From Candidatus Lambdaproteobacteria bacterium RIFOXYD2_FULL_56_26 (GTDB lineage: Bacteria > SAR324 > XYD2-FULL-50-16), in contig MFNF01000005.1 in assembly GCA_001783715.1 (NCBI GenBank), positions 1 through 52,288 of the forward strand: DNA of 52,288 bases, written 5' to 3'. Under the pieces are notes generated by a model. That model made no database searches and had not been told where the DNA came from. It saw only the letters and a program-made list of their open reading frames with translations. The first letter of the stretch is position 1, and each line of letters starts with the position of its first letter. The position numbers and the translations under genes were made by a program. Positions 16,779 through 25,090 of this stretch are shown here, in pieces.

Positions 16779-19685
16779 ATGACCTTCAAACGAATCATGT
16801 GGGCCTTGCTGCTGTTGGCCGGAGCCCTTGGAGCGACCTTTGTCTACAACCAACAAAAGGCGGTGGGGATCAAAAAAAGCCCCAGAGACACAAGAGAATA
16901 CAAAACCTTCACCCTCAAAAACGGCCTGACCGTCTTTTTGGTCAGCGACCCCAAAACCAACCAAGCGGCGGCCTCGCTTTCGGTCAAGGTCGGGCAGCTG
17001 CAGGACCCCAAGGACCGGCAGGGGCTCGCCCACTACCTGGAACACATGCTGTTTCTGGGGACCCAAAAGTACCCGGACTCCGACGAGTTCATGACCTTCT
17101 TGTCCCAAAACGGGGGCAATTCCAACGCCTTCACTGCCCTAGAAGACACCAATTTTCACTTTGCGGTCAATCGGGATCAACTAGAAGGCGCATTGGACCG
17201 GTTCGCCCAGTTTTTTATCGCTCCCAAGTTCGACCCCCAGTTTGCCATCAGGGAGATCCACGCCGTGGATTCGGAGCACCAAAAAAACCTGAAAAACGAC
17301 TTCCGCCGGGCGTACGAGGTGCAAAAGGGGCTCTACAACCCCGCCCACCCGATCACCCAATTTGGCACCGGCAACCTGCTTTCCTTAGGCGGAGAGAAGC
17401 TGGATGCCCAAAGGCTTAGGGAAGACCTGATCGCCTTTTACCAAAAAAACTACGGTCCCCGGAGGATGAAGCTGGCGGTTTTGGGCTCCCAGTCCCTGGA
17501 GCAACTGGAACAATGGGTAGAGGCGACCTTTGGCCCGATCCCCAACCAGGACCTGCCGGACCCGGTGGTCCGAGACCTGCCGCCAATCATCGCTCCCTTG
17601 CCCCGGTTGGTGGTGATCGATCCGGTTTCGGAACAACGGGATTTAAAGTTGAGTTGGGTGGTTCCGCCGCAAAAGGAACTGTGGCGGGAAAAACCCGCCT
17701 TGGTGTTGGGCGAACTGCTGGGTGACGAAGGCAAGGGCAGCCTGCTTTCCTACCTGAAGGCCCAAGGCTGGGCGAGTAAGCTCAACAGCTCCGCCGGTTT
17801 TGGGACCCGGGACTTTGGGCTGTTTGAGCTTTACCTGGAACTGACCCCCAAGGGGCTGGAAAACTGGCCCAAACTGGTGGAAGCGGTTTTTGCTTACTTG
17901 GACAAAATCCGCTCCGTCAAGGACCTGGAAAAGTACCAAGAGGAGATGGACCGGTTGGGCCAACTGGAGTTCAAGTTTTTGGACCAGGAAGAACCGATCG
18001 ACTATGTCCAGCGGATCGCCTCGGGCCTGCAAGACATCCCGGCCAACGAAGTCTTGGCCCAGCCCTTCAGCTACGGCCCGCTCAAACCCGGACAGGTGGA
18101 GGCGGTCTTGGGGGAGCTGACCCCCGACAAGGTCAGTCTGTACCTGACCGCCAAGGGGCAGCAGTATGACCGGCTTGAGCCTTGGTACAAAACGGCCTAC
18201 AGCCTCAAGCCGGTTCCCGCCGAGCTCTTGACCGCCTGGAAAGCCCCGGCTCCGCTGGCCGAACTGAGCCTGCCCCCGGCCAACCCCTTTATCCCCAAAC
18301 AGGTAGAACTGGTCCCGCGGGACCAAACCAGCGACAGCCCCAGCCTCCTGGTCGATAGCCCCGGCTACCGGCTTTGGTTCAAACAAGACGGCCAATTTGA
18401 GAGCCCCAAGGTCCAGCTCCTGGCCCTCCTGGCCAATCCGCTGGCCTACGACAACCCCAGGGACGCTGCCTTGGCTCGGCTTTACACCGGGATGATCCGG
18501 GAGCGGCTCAACGAATTTGCCTACCCTGCCTCCCAAGTGGGGCTGGAGTACCGGTTGGAAAACGGGGTAAGGGGATTGGAGTTGCGGCTTTCCGGGTACC
18601 CGGAGACCCTAGAGCGGCTCTTGGCCCGGCTTTTGACCGACATGAAGGCCCAAGAGATCGACCCGGTCCGTTTTGAAACCCTCAAGCGGAACCTCAAGGA
18701 AGACCGGATCAACCAAAGGTACACCCAGGCCTTCCACCGGAGCCTTTACGAGCTGTATTACCTGATCAGCGACCCGCTCTGGCACAACGAAACCTACCTG
18801 GAAGTGATCGAAGGTTTGACCGCCCAAGACCTTAAGGACTATTCCGCCAAGCTTTTGTCCCGCCTCTATCTGGAGGTTATGGTCACCGGCAATCTGGACC
18901 GGGAAGGGGCGAAAAAACTGGCCCAAATCCTCAAGGCCGGGCTCAACGCCGCCCCCCTTGCACCTGCCGATCTGCCCCATGAGCGTTCGGCGATTGTCCC
19001 GCCGGGCCAGCCTTTGGTTTACCCCTTGGGTGTAGAGGACGTAAATTCGGCAGTCCATCTGCTCTTCCAAACCGGTCCGGTGGAACTGGGGTCCACCGCC
19101 AAGTTGACCTTGCTCACCCAGCTGATGGAAAAGCCCGCCTACCACCAATTGCGTACCCTCGAACAACTGGGCTACGTGGTTTGGACCCTGCGCCACCGGC
19201 TGTGTGGGGCAGAAGGGTTGGCCTTTGTGATCCAGTCCAACCAAAAACGGCCCCCTTACCTGGAAGACCGGATCGAGCATTTTTTGGTCCAGTTTGAACA
19301 GGAACTCCGGGCCATGTCGGCCGAAGAATACCAAGCCTACCAAACGGCGGTAGTCCAAGACTTGGCCAAGCCGCCCAAGAACCTCCAGGAGGCGACCGAA
19401 AAAGACTGGGCCAAAGTCAAGGACGAGAGTTACAATTTCGAGGAAACCCAAAAATTGGCCCTCCTGGTTCCCCAAGTCACCCAGGCGGAACTGCTCGACT
19501 TTTACCGAGGTTTGGTCCTCTCTCCCCAAAGAAAACTCCTGGTGGTCCAGTCTTTTGGCAAGGGGCTGAAGGTGGAGGGGATGAAGCTGCCCTTGATCAA
19601 GGACCCCAAAAGCCATAAACTGAGCCAGTCCTACTACCCCAAACCCGAGGTCACCCTGGTGCCCAATGGATCAAGGCTACAATGA
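16779..19685 (+). CDS. Insulinase-family (M16) zinc metalloprotease, secreted
   Basis: About 968 residues, the length of pitrilysin/protease III-type enzymes. An N-terminal signal peptide or anchor (KRIMWALLLLAGALGATFVY) targets it to the periplasm. The inverted zinc motif HYLEH is at residues 85-89, and the third ligand is probably Glu166, at the usual distance. A second M16-like half follows, then C-terminal inactive domains (HLLFQTGP, LEQLGYVVWTLRH). These enzymes degrade short peptides. The ATG at 16779 is used; a TTG 12 nt upstream is possible. The stop overlaps the next start by 4 nt, so it leads an operon with the small gene, fxsA and the S41 protease. Confidence 0.93.
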   Translation: MTFKRIMWALLLLAGALGATFVYNQQKAVGIKKSPRDTREYKTFTLKNGLTVFLVSDPKTNQAAASLSVKVGQLQDPKDRQGLAHYLEHMLFLGTQKYPDSDEFMTFLSQNGGNSNAFTALEDTNFHFAVNRDQLEGALDRFAQFFIAPKFDPQFAIREIHAVDSEHQKNLKNDFRRAYEVQKGLYNPAHPITQFGTGNLLSLGGEKLDAQRLREDLIAFYQKNYGPRRMKLAVLGSQSLEQLEQWVEATFGPIPNQDLPDPVVRDLPPIIAPLPRLVVIDPVSEQRDLKLSWVVPPQKELWREKPALVLGELLGDEGKGSLLSYLKAQGWASKLNSSAGFGTRDFGLFELYLELTPKGLENWPKLVEAVFAYLDKIRSVKDLEKYQEEMDRLGQLEFKFLDQEEPIDYVQRIASGLQDIPANEVLAQPFSYGPLKPGQVEAVLGELTPDKVSLYLTAKGQQYDRLEPWYKTAYSLKPVPAELLTAWKAPAPLAELSLPPANPFIPKQVELVPRDQTSDSPSLLVDSPGYRLWFKQDGQFESPKVQLLALLANPLAYDNPRDAALARLYTGMIRERLNEFAYPASQVGLEYRLENGVRGLELRLSGYPETLERLLARLLTDMKAQEIDPVRFETLKRNLKEDRINQRYTQAFHRSLYELYYLISDPLWHNETYLEVIEGLTAQDLKDYSAKLLSRLYLEVMVTGNLDREGAKKLAQILKAGLNAAPLAPADLPHERSAIVPPGQPLVYPLGVEDVNSAVHLLFQTGPVELGSTAKLTLLTQLMEKPAYHQLRTLEQLGYVVWTLRHRLCGAEGLAFVIQSNQKRPPYLEDRIEHFLVQFEQELRAMSAEEYQAYQTAVVQDLAKPPKNLQEATEKDWAKVKDESYNFEETQKLALLVPQVTQAELLDFYRGLVLSPQRKLLVVQSFGKGLKVEGMKLPLIKDPKSHKLSQSYYPKPEVTLVPNGSRLQ

Positions 19686-20026
19686 ATTCTGAAAACAACC
19701 AGCCGCTGCCCAAGGAAAAAAATCCTACCTACCAGGAGATCCAAGAGCGCTTGGCGGCGGCCATTGATGCGGTGATTGAGCAACAGCTGGCCACCCAAGA
19801 CCCGGTTGAGACCCTGCTGACCTTGGAGCGGCTCCAGGAAGAGGGCTTCAGCCACGCCGAAGCCAGGGGGCTGATTGCGCAGGTAGTCAGTCTGGAAGTG
19901 GCCGAGCTGGTTGCCGGGACCGGGGTTTTGGACCTGGAGCGGTACATCACCTCCTTGAGCGAATTGCCCCAGCCCTTCGCCGACCCCAAGACCGGACTTT
20001 CCCTCGACCTGGACCTGGAGCCATGA
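19682..20026 (+). CDS. Small conserved-looking hypothetical protein
   Basis: 114 residues; the family is not recognised. It is acidic and helical, with a QERLAAAIDAVIEQQLA helix and a second helix around VVSLEVAELVAGTGVLDLE. No membrane segment, signal or cysteine motif. It overlaps the protease stop by 4 nt and the fxsA start by 4 nt, so it is translationally coupled in the operon. It may be a DUF1841-type or similar small helical protein, but that is not supported by a clear motif. Confidence 0.7.
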   Translation: MNSENNQPLPKEKNPTYQEIQERLAAAIDAVIEQQLATQDPVETLLTLERLQEEGFSHAEARGLIAQVVSLEVAELVAGTGVLDLERYITSLSELPQPFADPKTGLSLDLDLEP

Positions 20027-20391
20027 TCCTTTTTGGCGGGGCCTTGGCCCTCCTCCTGGTCTTTGTGGACCTCACCTTTTTGCTTTTGGTGACCCGTGGG
20101 ACGGGCCTTTGGATCGTAGCCCTGGGCCAGGGTGCTTTTTCCTTGGCCGGATTTTGGTTCCTCCGGAAAAAAGACCTGAACCTGCTTTTTTACCTGGAAA
20201 ACGAATGGCACAAAGGGGAACCGGTGGTGGCCGAGTTGTGGGAAGAGGGGTTGGTCCTCTTGGGCTGTTTGTGCTTGATCGCTCCGGGTTTTTTGTCGGA
20301 CCTTCTGGGAGTCCTGATCCTGACCCCTTCGACCCGGACGGGGATCAAAGACAATTTAAGCCAACTTTTTTCTCTGTGGGCCAAACCTTGA
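20023..20391 (+). CDS. fxsA: FxsA family membrane protein
   Basis: 122 residues with three to four hydrophobic segments. The C-terminal family signature CLIAPGFLSDLLGVLILTP is followed by STRTG, close to the FxsA consensus. FxsA is a small inner-membrane protein of unclear role; in E. coli, excess FxsA eases phage T7 exclusion by the F plasmid. Overlaps link it to the gene before (ATGA) and to the S41 protease after (its stop TGA lies inside TTGA). Confidence 0.9.
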   Translation: MILFGGALALLLVFVDLTFLLLVTRGTGLWIVALGQGAFSLAGFWFLRKKDLNLLFYLENEWHKGEPVVAELWEEGLVLLGCLCLIAPGFLSDLLGVLILTPSTRTGIKDNLSQLFSLWAKP

Positions 20392-21488
20392 AATCCCTCC
20401 TGCTGACCCTCTCCTTGTGCTTCTGGGCTTGGGCCTTGGTCGCCGCCGACCTGGATTCGGAACTCAAGGACCTGGAAGACTTCACCCGAGCGCTGCAACT
20501 GGTCGAATCCAAAGGGGTGTACCACAAAACGCACCAACAGCTGATCGACGATGCCATCGAAGGGCTGCTCTCCGCCCAAGACCCCTACTCGACCCTGCTG
20601 GATGCCAAGGCCTTTGAGGGGATCAAGGAAAGCTCCTTGGGCAAGCACTTCGGCTCCGGGATGAACCTGGAGTCAGTGGGGCAAGCCTTGGCGATCCGCC
20701 GGGTGATTCCGGGGACCCCGGCGGCCCAAGCGGGGCTCAAACGAGGTATGTTGATAGCAGAACTGGAAGGCAAGCCGGTGGAAAAGGTGACCCAAGAGGA
20801 ACTCAAGGGGATCGAAAAAAAAACCGGCTCCTTTAGGATCAAGCTGTCCAACGGGCGGTCCTTAAGCCTCACCAAGGTTTGGTACCAGACCTCCGGTGTG
20901 GAGTTTTTGGACCTGGGGCAGGGGACGTTGCTGGTTGAAATCTCCGAATTTTTTGTTAACACCCCCAAACAGTTGGCCCAAGAACTGGCCCGCCGCCAGC
21001 CCAAACGGGTCGTCCTGGACCTGCGGGACAATCCTGGGGGGCTGGTATTTTCCGCCGTGGAGGTGGCCGAATTGTTTGTGCCGCCGGGGATGATCGTCGA
21101 GACGAGGGACAAGGACGGCAACCGGCTGGAAACCTTCCTGGCCCGCAAACCGCCTCTGCTCCAGCTGGAGCGCTTTGCCGTCCTGATCAACAAAAACAGC
21201 GCCAGCGCCGCCGAGATCCTGACCCAAGCGTTGAAGGAACGGGAAATGGGGATGGTGTTCGGGGAAACCAGCTTTGGTAAAGGTGTGGTCCAGAGTCTGT
21301 TCCCCATCGGCGAACGGCGGTATGCCCTCCTGACCATGGCTCGTTACTACGGCCCTTCGGGGGAGAGCTTCCACGGGGTCGGCATCAAGCCCGACCGTTT
21401 TGTCGCAGACAACTTGGAAGGGGACCGGTGGGGAGACCAGGACCCCATCTTTTTGCAAGCCAAGGATTGGGTCGAGGGAGGTCCTTGA
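20388..21488 (+). CDS. S41-family C-terminal-processing peptidase, periplasmic
   Basis: About 366 residues. A signal peptide (LLLTLSLCFWAWALVAA) is followed by a helical region, a PDZ domain (RRVIPGTPAAQAGLKRGM) and the S41 core. The catalytic dyad is Ser273 in NKNSASAAE and Lys298 in FGKGVVQ, 25 residues apart as in Tsp/Prc. The family cleaves periplasmic proteins at their C-termini. The start is uncertain: TTG at 20388 gives a TTGA overlap with fxsA like the other couplings here, while GTG at 20376 is also in frame. At ~366 residues it is at the short end for the family. It ends the M16-fxsA operon, which appears to be a periplasmic proteolysis unit. Confidence 0.92.
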   Translation: MKSLLLTLSLCFWAWALVAADLDSELKDLEDFTRALQLVESKGVYHKTHQQLIDDAIEGLLSAQDPYSTLLDAKAFEGIKESSLGKHFGSGMNLESVGQALAIRRVIPGTPAAQAGLKRGMLIAELEGKPVEKVTQEELKGIEKKTGSFRIKLSNGRSLSLTKVWYQTSGVEFLDLGQGTLLVEISEFFVNTPKQLAQELARRQPKRVVLDLRDNPGGLVFSAVEVAELFVPPGMIVETRDKDGNRLETFLARKPPLLQLERFAVLINKNSASAAEILTQALKEREMGMVFGETSFGKGVVQSLFPIGERRYALLTMARYYGPSGESFHGVGIKPDRFVADNLEGDRWGDQDPIFLQAKDWVEGGP

Positions 21489-21509
21489 GGCAGGCAACGG
21501 GGCCTAGGC

Positions 21510-21842
21510 TCAGTTGGCCAAATCCATGGCCTTGATGGCCAACAAAACTTCCTTCAGTTCCGGGATGCGCCCAGCGGCTTCCAACTTTTTCGCCTCAATC
21601 TCCTTGGCGATGACCGAAGGAGCGGTAATGCCGTAGTTGAGGGTTGAGCCCTTGATGTCGTGGGCAATCGCCGAGGTTTGGACCGCATCCCCGGAGGATG
21701 CGGCTTGAGCCAGCTTCTCCACCTTGCCGATACAGTCGTCCAATACTTCGTCAAGCATGCCCAGCAGGTCTTCACCGTCGAGCCCCATACGCTCGGCGGC
21801 ACTGGCGATGTCTTTGAGCAATTCTGGTTTTGTAGGTACCAT
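21510..21842 (-). CDS. Single-domain histidine phosphotransfer (Hpt) protein
   Basis: 110 residues, all helical. The Hpt motif AHDIKGSTLNYG holds the phosphorylatable His61, followed by the usual later helix (LEAAGRIPELKEVL). Such proteins pass phosphoryl groups between hybrid kinases and response regulators in the cytoplasm. No kinase or regulator is nearby, so it is an orphan relay protein. The start at 21842 is supported by GGAGAGGAGAAG just upstream, and the promoter pair at 21875-21902 lies just above. Confidence 0.9.
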   Translation of the reverse strand: MVPTKPELLKDIASAAERMGLDGEDLLGMLDEVLDDCIGKVEKLAQAASSGDAVQTSAIAHDIKGSTLNYGITAPSVIAKEIEAKKLEAAGRIPELKEVLLAIKAMDLAN

Positions 21843-21874
21843 GTTTCTTCTCCTCTCCTGTAACCTTGGGGGCC

Positions 21875-21902
21875 AGTGTACCGAAAGTCAATTTTTGTGC
21901 AA
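21875..21902 (-). promoter_or_regulatory. Probable sigma70-type promoter for the Hpt gene
   Basis: On the minus strand TTGCAC and TACACT are 16 nt apart (each 4 of 6 bases), placing a transcription start about 25 nt before the Hpt ATG, with the AGGAGAGGAG ribosome site inside that leader. Confidence 0.4.
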
Positions 21903-22060
21903 CAGCGATTTGTTTTAGTATAGAACCTGCATTGATCTTGCGCAAAGGTTTGTCTATCGGGGGGACCCAGCCCACCCAGGGGTTCCGGCAAGGCTGGAAC
22001 GGCTTTGGCCGGGAAGCTGGGGAAAACCCCCTTGAATCTATTGCTACAATCAACAGAACC

Positions 22061-22465
22061 ATGAAATTTGCCCTGCTCCTTGTCTCCCTGCTCTTGTGTT
22101 TGGCCCACACCCCAGCGTTTGCCGAAGACCCCAGTGCCGCCAGGGTAAAAACCCCCGAGCCCACCTTGGAACAAAGGACCAAGTTCAAAAACGTGGAAGA
22201 CCTGCTCAAACTGATCGAAAAAGCCCGTGAGGCAGGGATCAGCGACGAGGAACTCAAGAAGCTGGACCTGAACAACGAAGAAGGCCAAGTTTCGGTGCTC
22301 GAATACATCGAGGAATTCAAAAAGGTCAAACGGCTCAAGGACCAGGAACTCCAGGATTTTATGGAGAAGCGGTTTTTGACGGTTGGGGACATCTTCAAGG
22401 AACTGGTGGACATGGAGCCTTCCAAGCTCAAAACCCTGCGGGAGGAACTGGTCAGTGAGTACTAA
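22061..22465 (+). CDS. Small secreted hypothetical protein
   Basis: 134 residues. A clear signal peptide (LLLVSLLLCLAHTPAFA, cut after AFA) is followed by a soluble, charged, wholly helical domain with repeated KKL/EEL-type helices. The family is not recognised. It could bind another envelope protein. The frame extends upstream, but this ATG gives the signal peptide. It overlaps the start of the BioD-like gene by 11 nt, so the two are co-transcribed, although their functions seem unrelated. Confidence 0.75.
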   Translation: MKFALLLVSLLLCLAHTPAFAEDPSAARVKTPEPTLEQRTKFKNVEDLLKLIEKAREAGISDEELKKLDLNNEEGQVSVLEYIEEFKKVKRLKDQELQDFMEKRFLTVGDIFKELVDMEPSKLKTLREELVSEY

Positions 22466-23162
22466 AAAACCTTGGTTTGTTGCAGGTTTGCCCGGTGCGG
22501 GCAAGACCCGTCTGATTTTAGGACTCTTGAGCCTGGGGGCGAAGGCCCAAAAAAATCCGGTCGCCACCAAGCCGCTGGACGTAGGGCTCTTGCGAAAAAA
22601 CGCCCAGGAACAACCGCTGGACGGGGAACTGTTCACCCCCTTGGTCCAAGGGGAGCCCTCTTCGGGGCTCATTTTCCCTTATGTCGCCCATGAGGACTAC
22701 CCGGTGGAGCTGGCGTTTCGGAGGGACGGGGTGCGGCTGGACTGGAAAATGCTCTCCCAACGGCTCCAGGTTTTGCTCGAACATTATGGCCCGGTGCTGG
22801 TCGAGACTCCAGGGGGGTTGATGACTCCCTTGGAGGAAAAAAGGCGGGTGATCGATTGGCTCAAGGAGGCCCAAGGGGTGGTGGTTTATCTGGTGGGCCC
22901 CGAACCCAACGGACTCAACCAGCTGCTCTTGGAACTCCAACTGTTGGAGAAAAGTGGCCTGGAGGTGTTGATGGTTTTTAACAACCGGTACAGCCAAACC
23001 GACGGGGACCTACTGTTCTACCAATGGGAACAAGCCGAGGCGGCGGCCAACCGGGAGGCCTTCGGGATGCTACCGTTCCTCAAAAATCCCAGCCCCGAAG
23101 CTTTGGGAGCTGCTTTGGAGGAACACATGCCCAAGCTGGTGGAACGGTTTTTAAACGGCTGA
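22455..23162 (+). CDS. Dethiobiotin synthetase-like P-loop protein
   Basis: About 235 residues. A P-loop (AGLPGAGKT) is followed by an ATKPLDVGL strand-turn like the YKP(I/V)xxG motif of BioD, then VETPGGLMTPL matching the BioD VEGAGG motif. The C-terminal VVVYLVGPEPNGLNQLLLEL and LMVFNN segments are also family-like. BioD makes dethiobiotin from 7,8-diaminopelargonate, CO2 and ATP. The P-loop differs from the usual GTDTxVGKT and has no Thr at the first position, so substrate specificity may differ. The GTG start at 22455 has GGAGGA 8 nt upstream. No other biotin gene is in the window. Confidence 0.7.
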   Translation: MSTKKPWFVAGLPGAGKTRLILGLLSLGAKAQKNPVATKPLDVGLLRKNAQEQPLDGELFTPLVQGEPSSGLIFPYVAHEDYPVELAFRRDGVRLDWKMLSQRLQVLLEHYGPVLVETPGGLMTPLEEKRRVIDWLKEAQGVVVYLVGPEPNGLNQLLLELQLLEKSGLEVLMVFNNRYSQTDGDLLFYQWEQAEAAANREAFGMLPFLKNPSPEALGAALEEHMPKLVERFLNG

Positions 23163-23234
23163 AGCGGAGGGTTTTGGAAGAACAACAGGACCCCGGACCG
23201 GGGTCTGAACTCCAAAAAGACGGCAGGCCAAAGC

Positions 23235-23996
23235 CTAGCTCATTTTGGGCATTTTTTTCAAAAACTTGTCCAAGGCCAGCCCTTTGTTGCGGAACAAGAT
23301 TGCTCCGTCCTTCACCAGACAAATCTCCTGGGTAATCCCTTTGCAAAAATAGATTTTTATCGCCAGCTTCCCTTCCAACTTGGCCGCTTCTTGCTCAACG
23401 GCGCTGATCTCCGAGTTGGCGGTGGTGGTGGTGGTTTCCACGATGATCCCGGTCCGCTTGGCATCCATGAACTGCCGTTTCCCCGGCAGGCCCGCCAGGG
23501 TCTTGACCGGCGACTTGTAACGCCGAATGGTGGTCAACAGGTTGTTTTTGAATTCTTCATGGTCGAAGTCGGCACCATAGATCTGCACATCCTGGGGAGA
23601 GGTGAACAGCGCATATCCGTGGCCCTGGGGGAGGGATTCCCAGGCAAAGAGGTTGGAATCGGCCAGCGCCTTTTTAGCCTTGGCTTCTTCTGCTTCGGCA
23701 GGTTCGTCTTTGCCGGTTTTTTTCTTGGGCGCTTCCTTTTCCTTGGGCTTTTCCTTGGGGTCCGGCGGTGCATCGGCCTTGATGTTCGAGTACCCGTAGC
23801 AGGCGACCAAGTTGGGCAATTTGTCGATCCAACCGGACTTGAGCAGGTTGATGAAGTCTTGGATCTTTTGGCATTCCGGGCAGCCGGTGTTGATCATGGT
23901 CACCCACAACACCCCTTTGCCTTCAATCTGCTTGGCCAAGGTGTTGAAGGACTTGGCCCCAAATTGCCCACCCAGTTTTTTAATCCGCTTGCTCAT
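23235..23996 (-). CDS. Thioredoxin-like protein with a charged linker
   Basis: About 253 residues. The N-terminal half has a thioredoxin-like start: a strand (GVLWVTMIN) then TGCPECQKIQDFI, a CxxC active site near residue 38. A Lys/Pro/Glu-rich segment (PKEKPKEKEAPKKKTG) then splits the fold, and further strands (GYALFTSPQDVQIYG, GIIVETTT) follow. No signal peptide is apparent, so it is cytoplasmic unless it uses an unusual route. The family is not recognised beyond the thioredoxin fold. The start is uncertain: the ATG at 23996 has AGGA very close (2 nt), and upstream codons are possible. It is divergent from ribF. Confidence 0.6.
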   Translation of the reverse strand: MSKRIKKLGGQFGAKSFNTLAKQIEGKGVLWVTMINTGCPECQKIQDFINLLKSGWIDKLPNLVACYGYSNIKADAPPDPKEKPKEKEAPKKKTGKDEPAEAEEAKAKKALADSNLFAWESLPQGHGYALFTSPQDVQIYGADFDHEEFKNNLLTTIRRYKSPVKTLAGLPGKRQFMDAKRTGIIVETTTTTANSEISAVEQEAAKLEGKLAIKIYFCKGITQEICLVKDGAILFRNKGLALDKFLKKMPKMS

Positions 23997-24169
23997 AATC
24001 CTAAACCAAGTGAGACGTAACAATCTGCCGCATAGAGCCCCTTGCCTTGCAAATTCCATGATCCGGCGCTAAGCTAACAGCTTGGATAAACCTTGCCAAG
24101 GGGTGGAATCTCGCCCCCGGTTGGCCAGAGACCTGGACTGCTTGAGGTTTGTCTTTCACAAAAAAAGTA

Positions 24170-25090
24170 ATGGACCTGCTTTACCGACCCTTCTCCACCG
24201 AGCCGCTGACCGGCCATTGGTCTTTGCTGATCGGCAATTTCGACGGTTTCCACTTGGGCCACCAAGCCTTGGTGGCTAGACTCCGGGAGGAGCAGCAACG
24301 GTTGGGCACCCACAGCGCCCTTTTAACCTTTGATCCGCACCCCAAGGAGGTGTTGCAGCCGGAGGTCCCCTTTTACCAGATCTACCAAAACCCCACCAAA
24401 TGGCGGCTTTTTGCCGAGGCCGGGGTGGATGCCTGTTGGATCGCCCCTTTCACCCATGCCTTTGCGTCCTTGAGCGCCGCCGAGTTTTTGGACCGACTGT
24501 TTGGGCACATTTCCCTCAAAAAGATCCTGGTTGGGTACGACTTCAACTTCGGCAAAAGCCGGGAAGGTTCGGCCCACCTCTTGGAGATGGAATGCCAAAG
24601 GCGGGGGGTGGAGTTTGAGGTCCTGGGGCCGGTCAAGCACCAAGGGATCACGGTCAGTTCCTCCTTGATCCGCAATCTTTTGTTTGAAGGGGAGTTCGAC
24701 CGGGCCCAGGAATTCCTGGGCCGCCGTTTTGCCATTGAAGGCCCGGTCACCCCGGGTCACCGGAAGGGCCACCAGCTGGGCTTTCCCACCCTCAACCTGC
24801 CCACCTCCGGCTTGTTGCCGCTCAAATTGGGGGTTTATGGGGTCGAAGTGGCCTACAACGGCAAACTTTACCCAGGGGTCTGCAACATCGGGTTCAAGCC
24901 AACCTTCGAGGGCCAAAACCTGATCACCGAAGCCCATCTGTTCAACTTTGACCAGGAAATCTACGGCCAATTCGTACAGGTCTTTCCAGTGGTGTTTTTA
25001 AGGGACGAGGAACGGTTCCCCAGCCTGGAAGCCTTGTCGAACCAGATCGCCCAGGATGTGGCCCAAGCGAGGCAGTACTTTGGCCTTTAA
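24170..25090 (+). CDS. ribF: Bifunctional riboflavin kinase/FMN adenylyltransferase
   Basis: About 306 residues, the family length. The nucleotidyltransferase domain starts with GNFDGFHLGHQ (residues 22-32) and has LLTFDPHP. The C-terminal kinase domain has the GHRKGHQLGFPTLNL motif, which binds ATP and riboflavin, and the later CNIGFKPTF strand. It converts riboflavin to FMN and then FAD. ATG 24170 is chosen by alignment with the family start; an in-frame TTG at 24149 has GAGG too close to serve it. The 3' end overlaps the next gene by 11 nt. Confidence 0.95.
   Translation: MDLLYRPFSTEPLTGHWSLLIGNFDGFHLGHQALVARLREEQQRLGTHSALLTFDPHPKEVLQPEVPFYQIYQNPTKWRLFAEAGVDACWIAPFTHAFASLSAAEFLDRLFGHISLKKILVGYDFNFGKSREGSAHLLEMECQRRGVEFEVLGPVKHQGITVSSSLIRNLLFEGEFDRAQEFLGRRFAIEGPVTPGHRKGHQLGFPTLNLPTSGLLPLKLGVYGVEVAYNGKLYPGVCNIGFKPTFEGQNLITEAHLFNFDQEIYGQFVQVFPVVFLRDEERFPSLEALSNQIAQDVAQARQYFGL

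Noticed and set aside
20109-20387. N-terminal extension of the S41 protease frame over fxsA
   Set aside because: It covers fxsA in another frame, lacks protein character, and the signal peptide starts at 20388.
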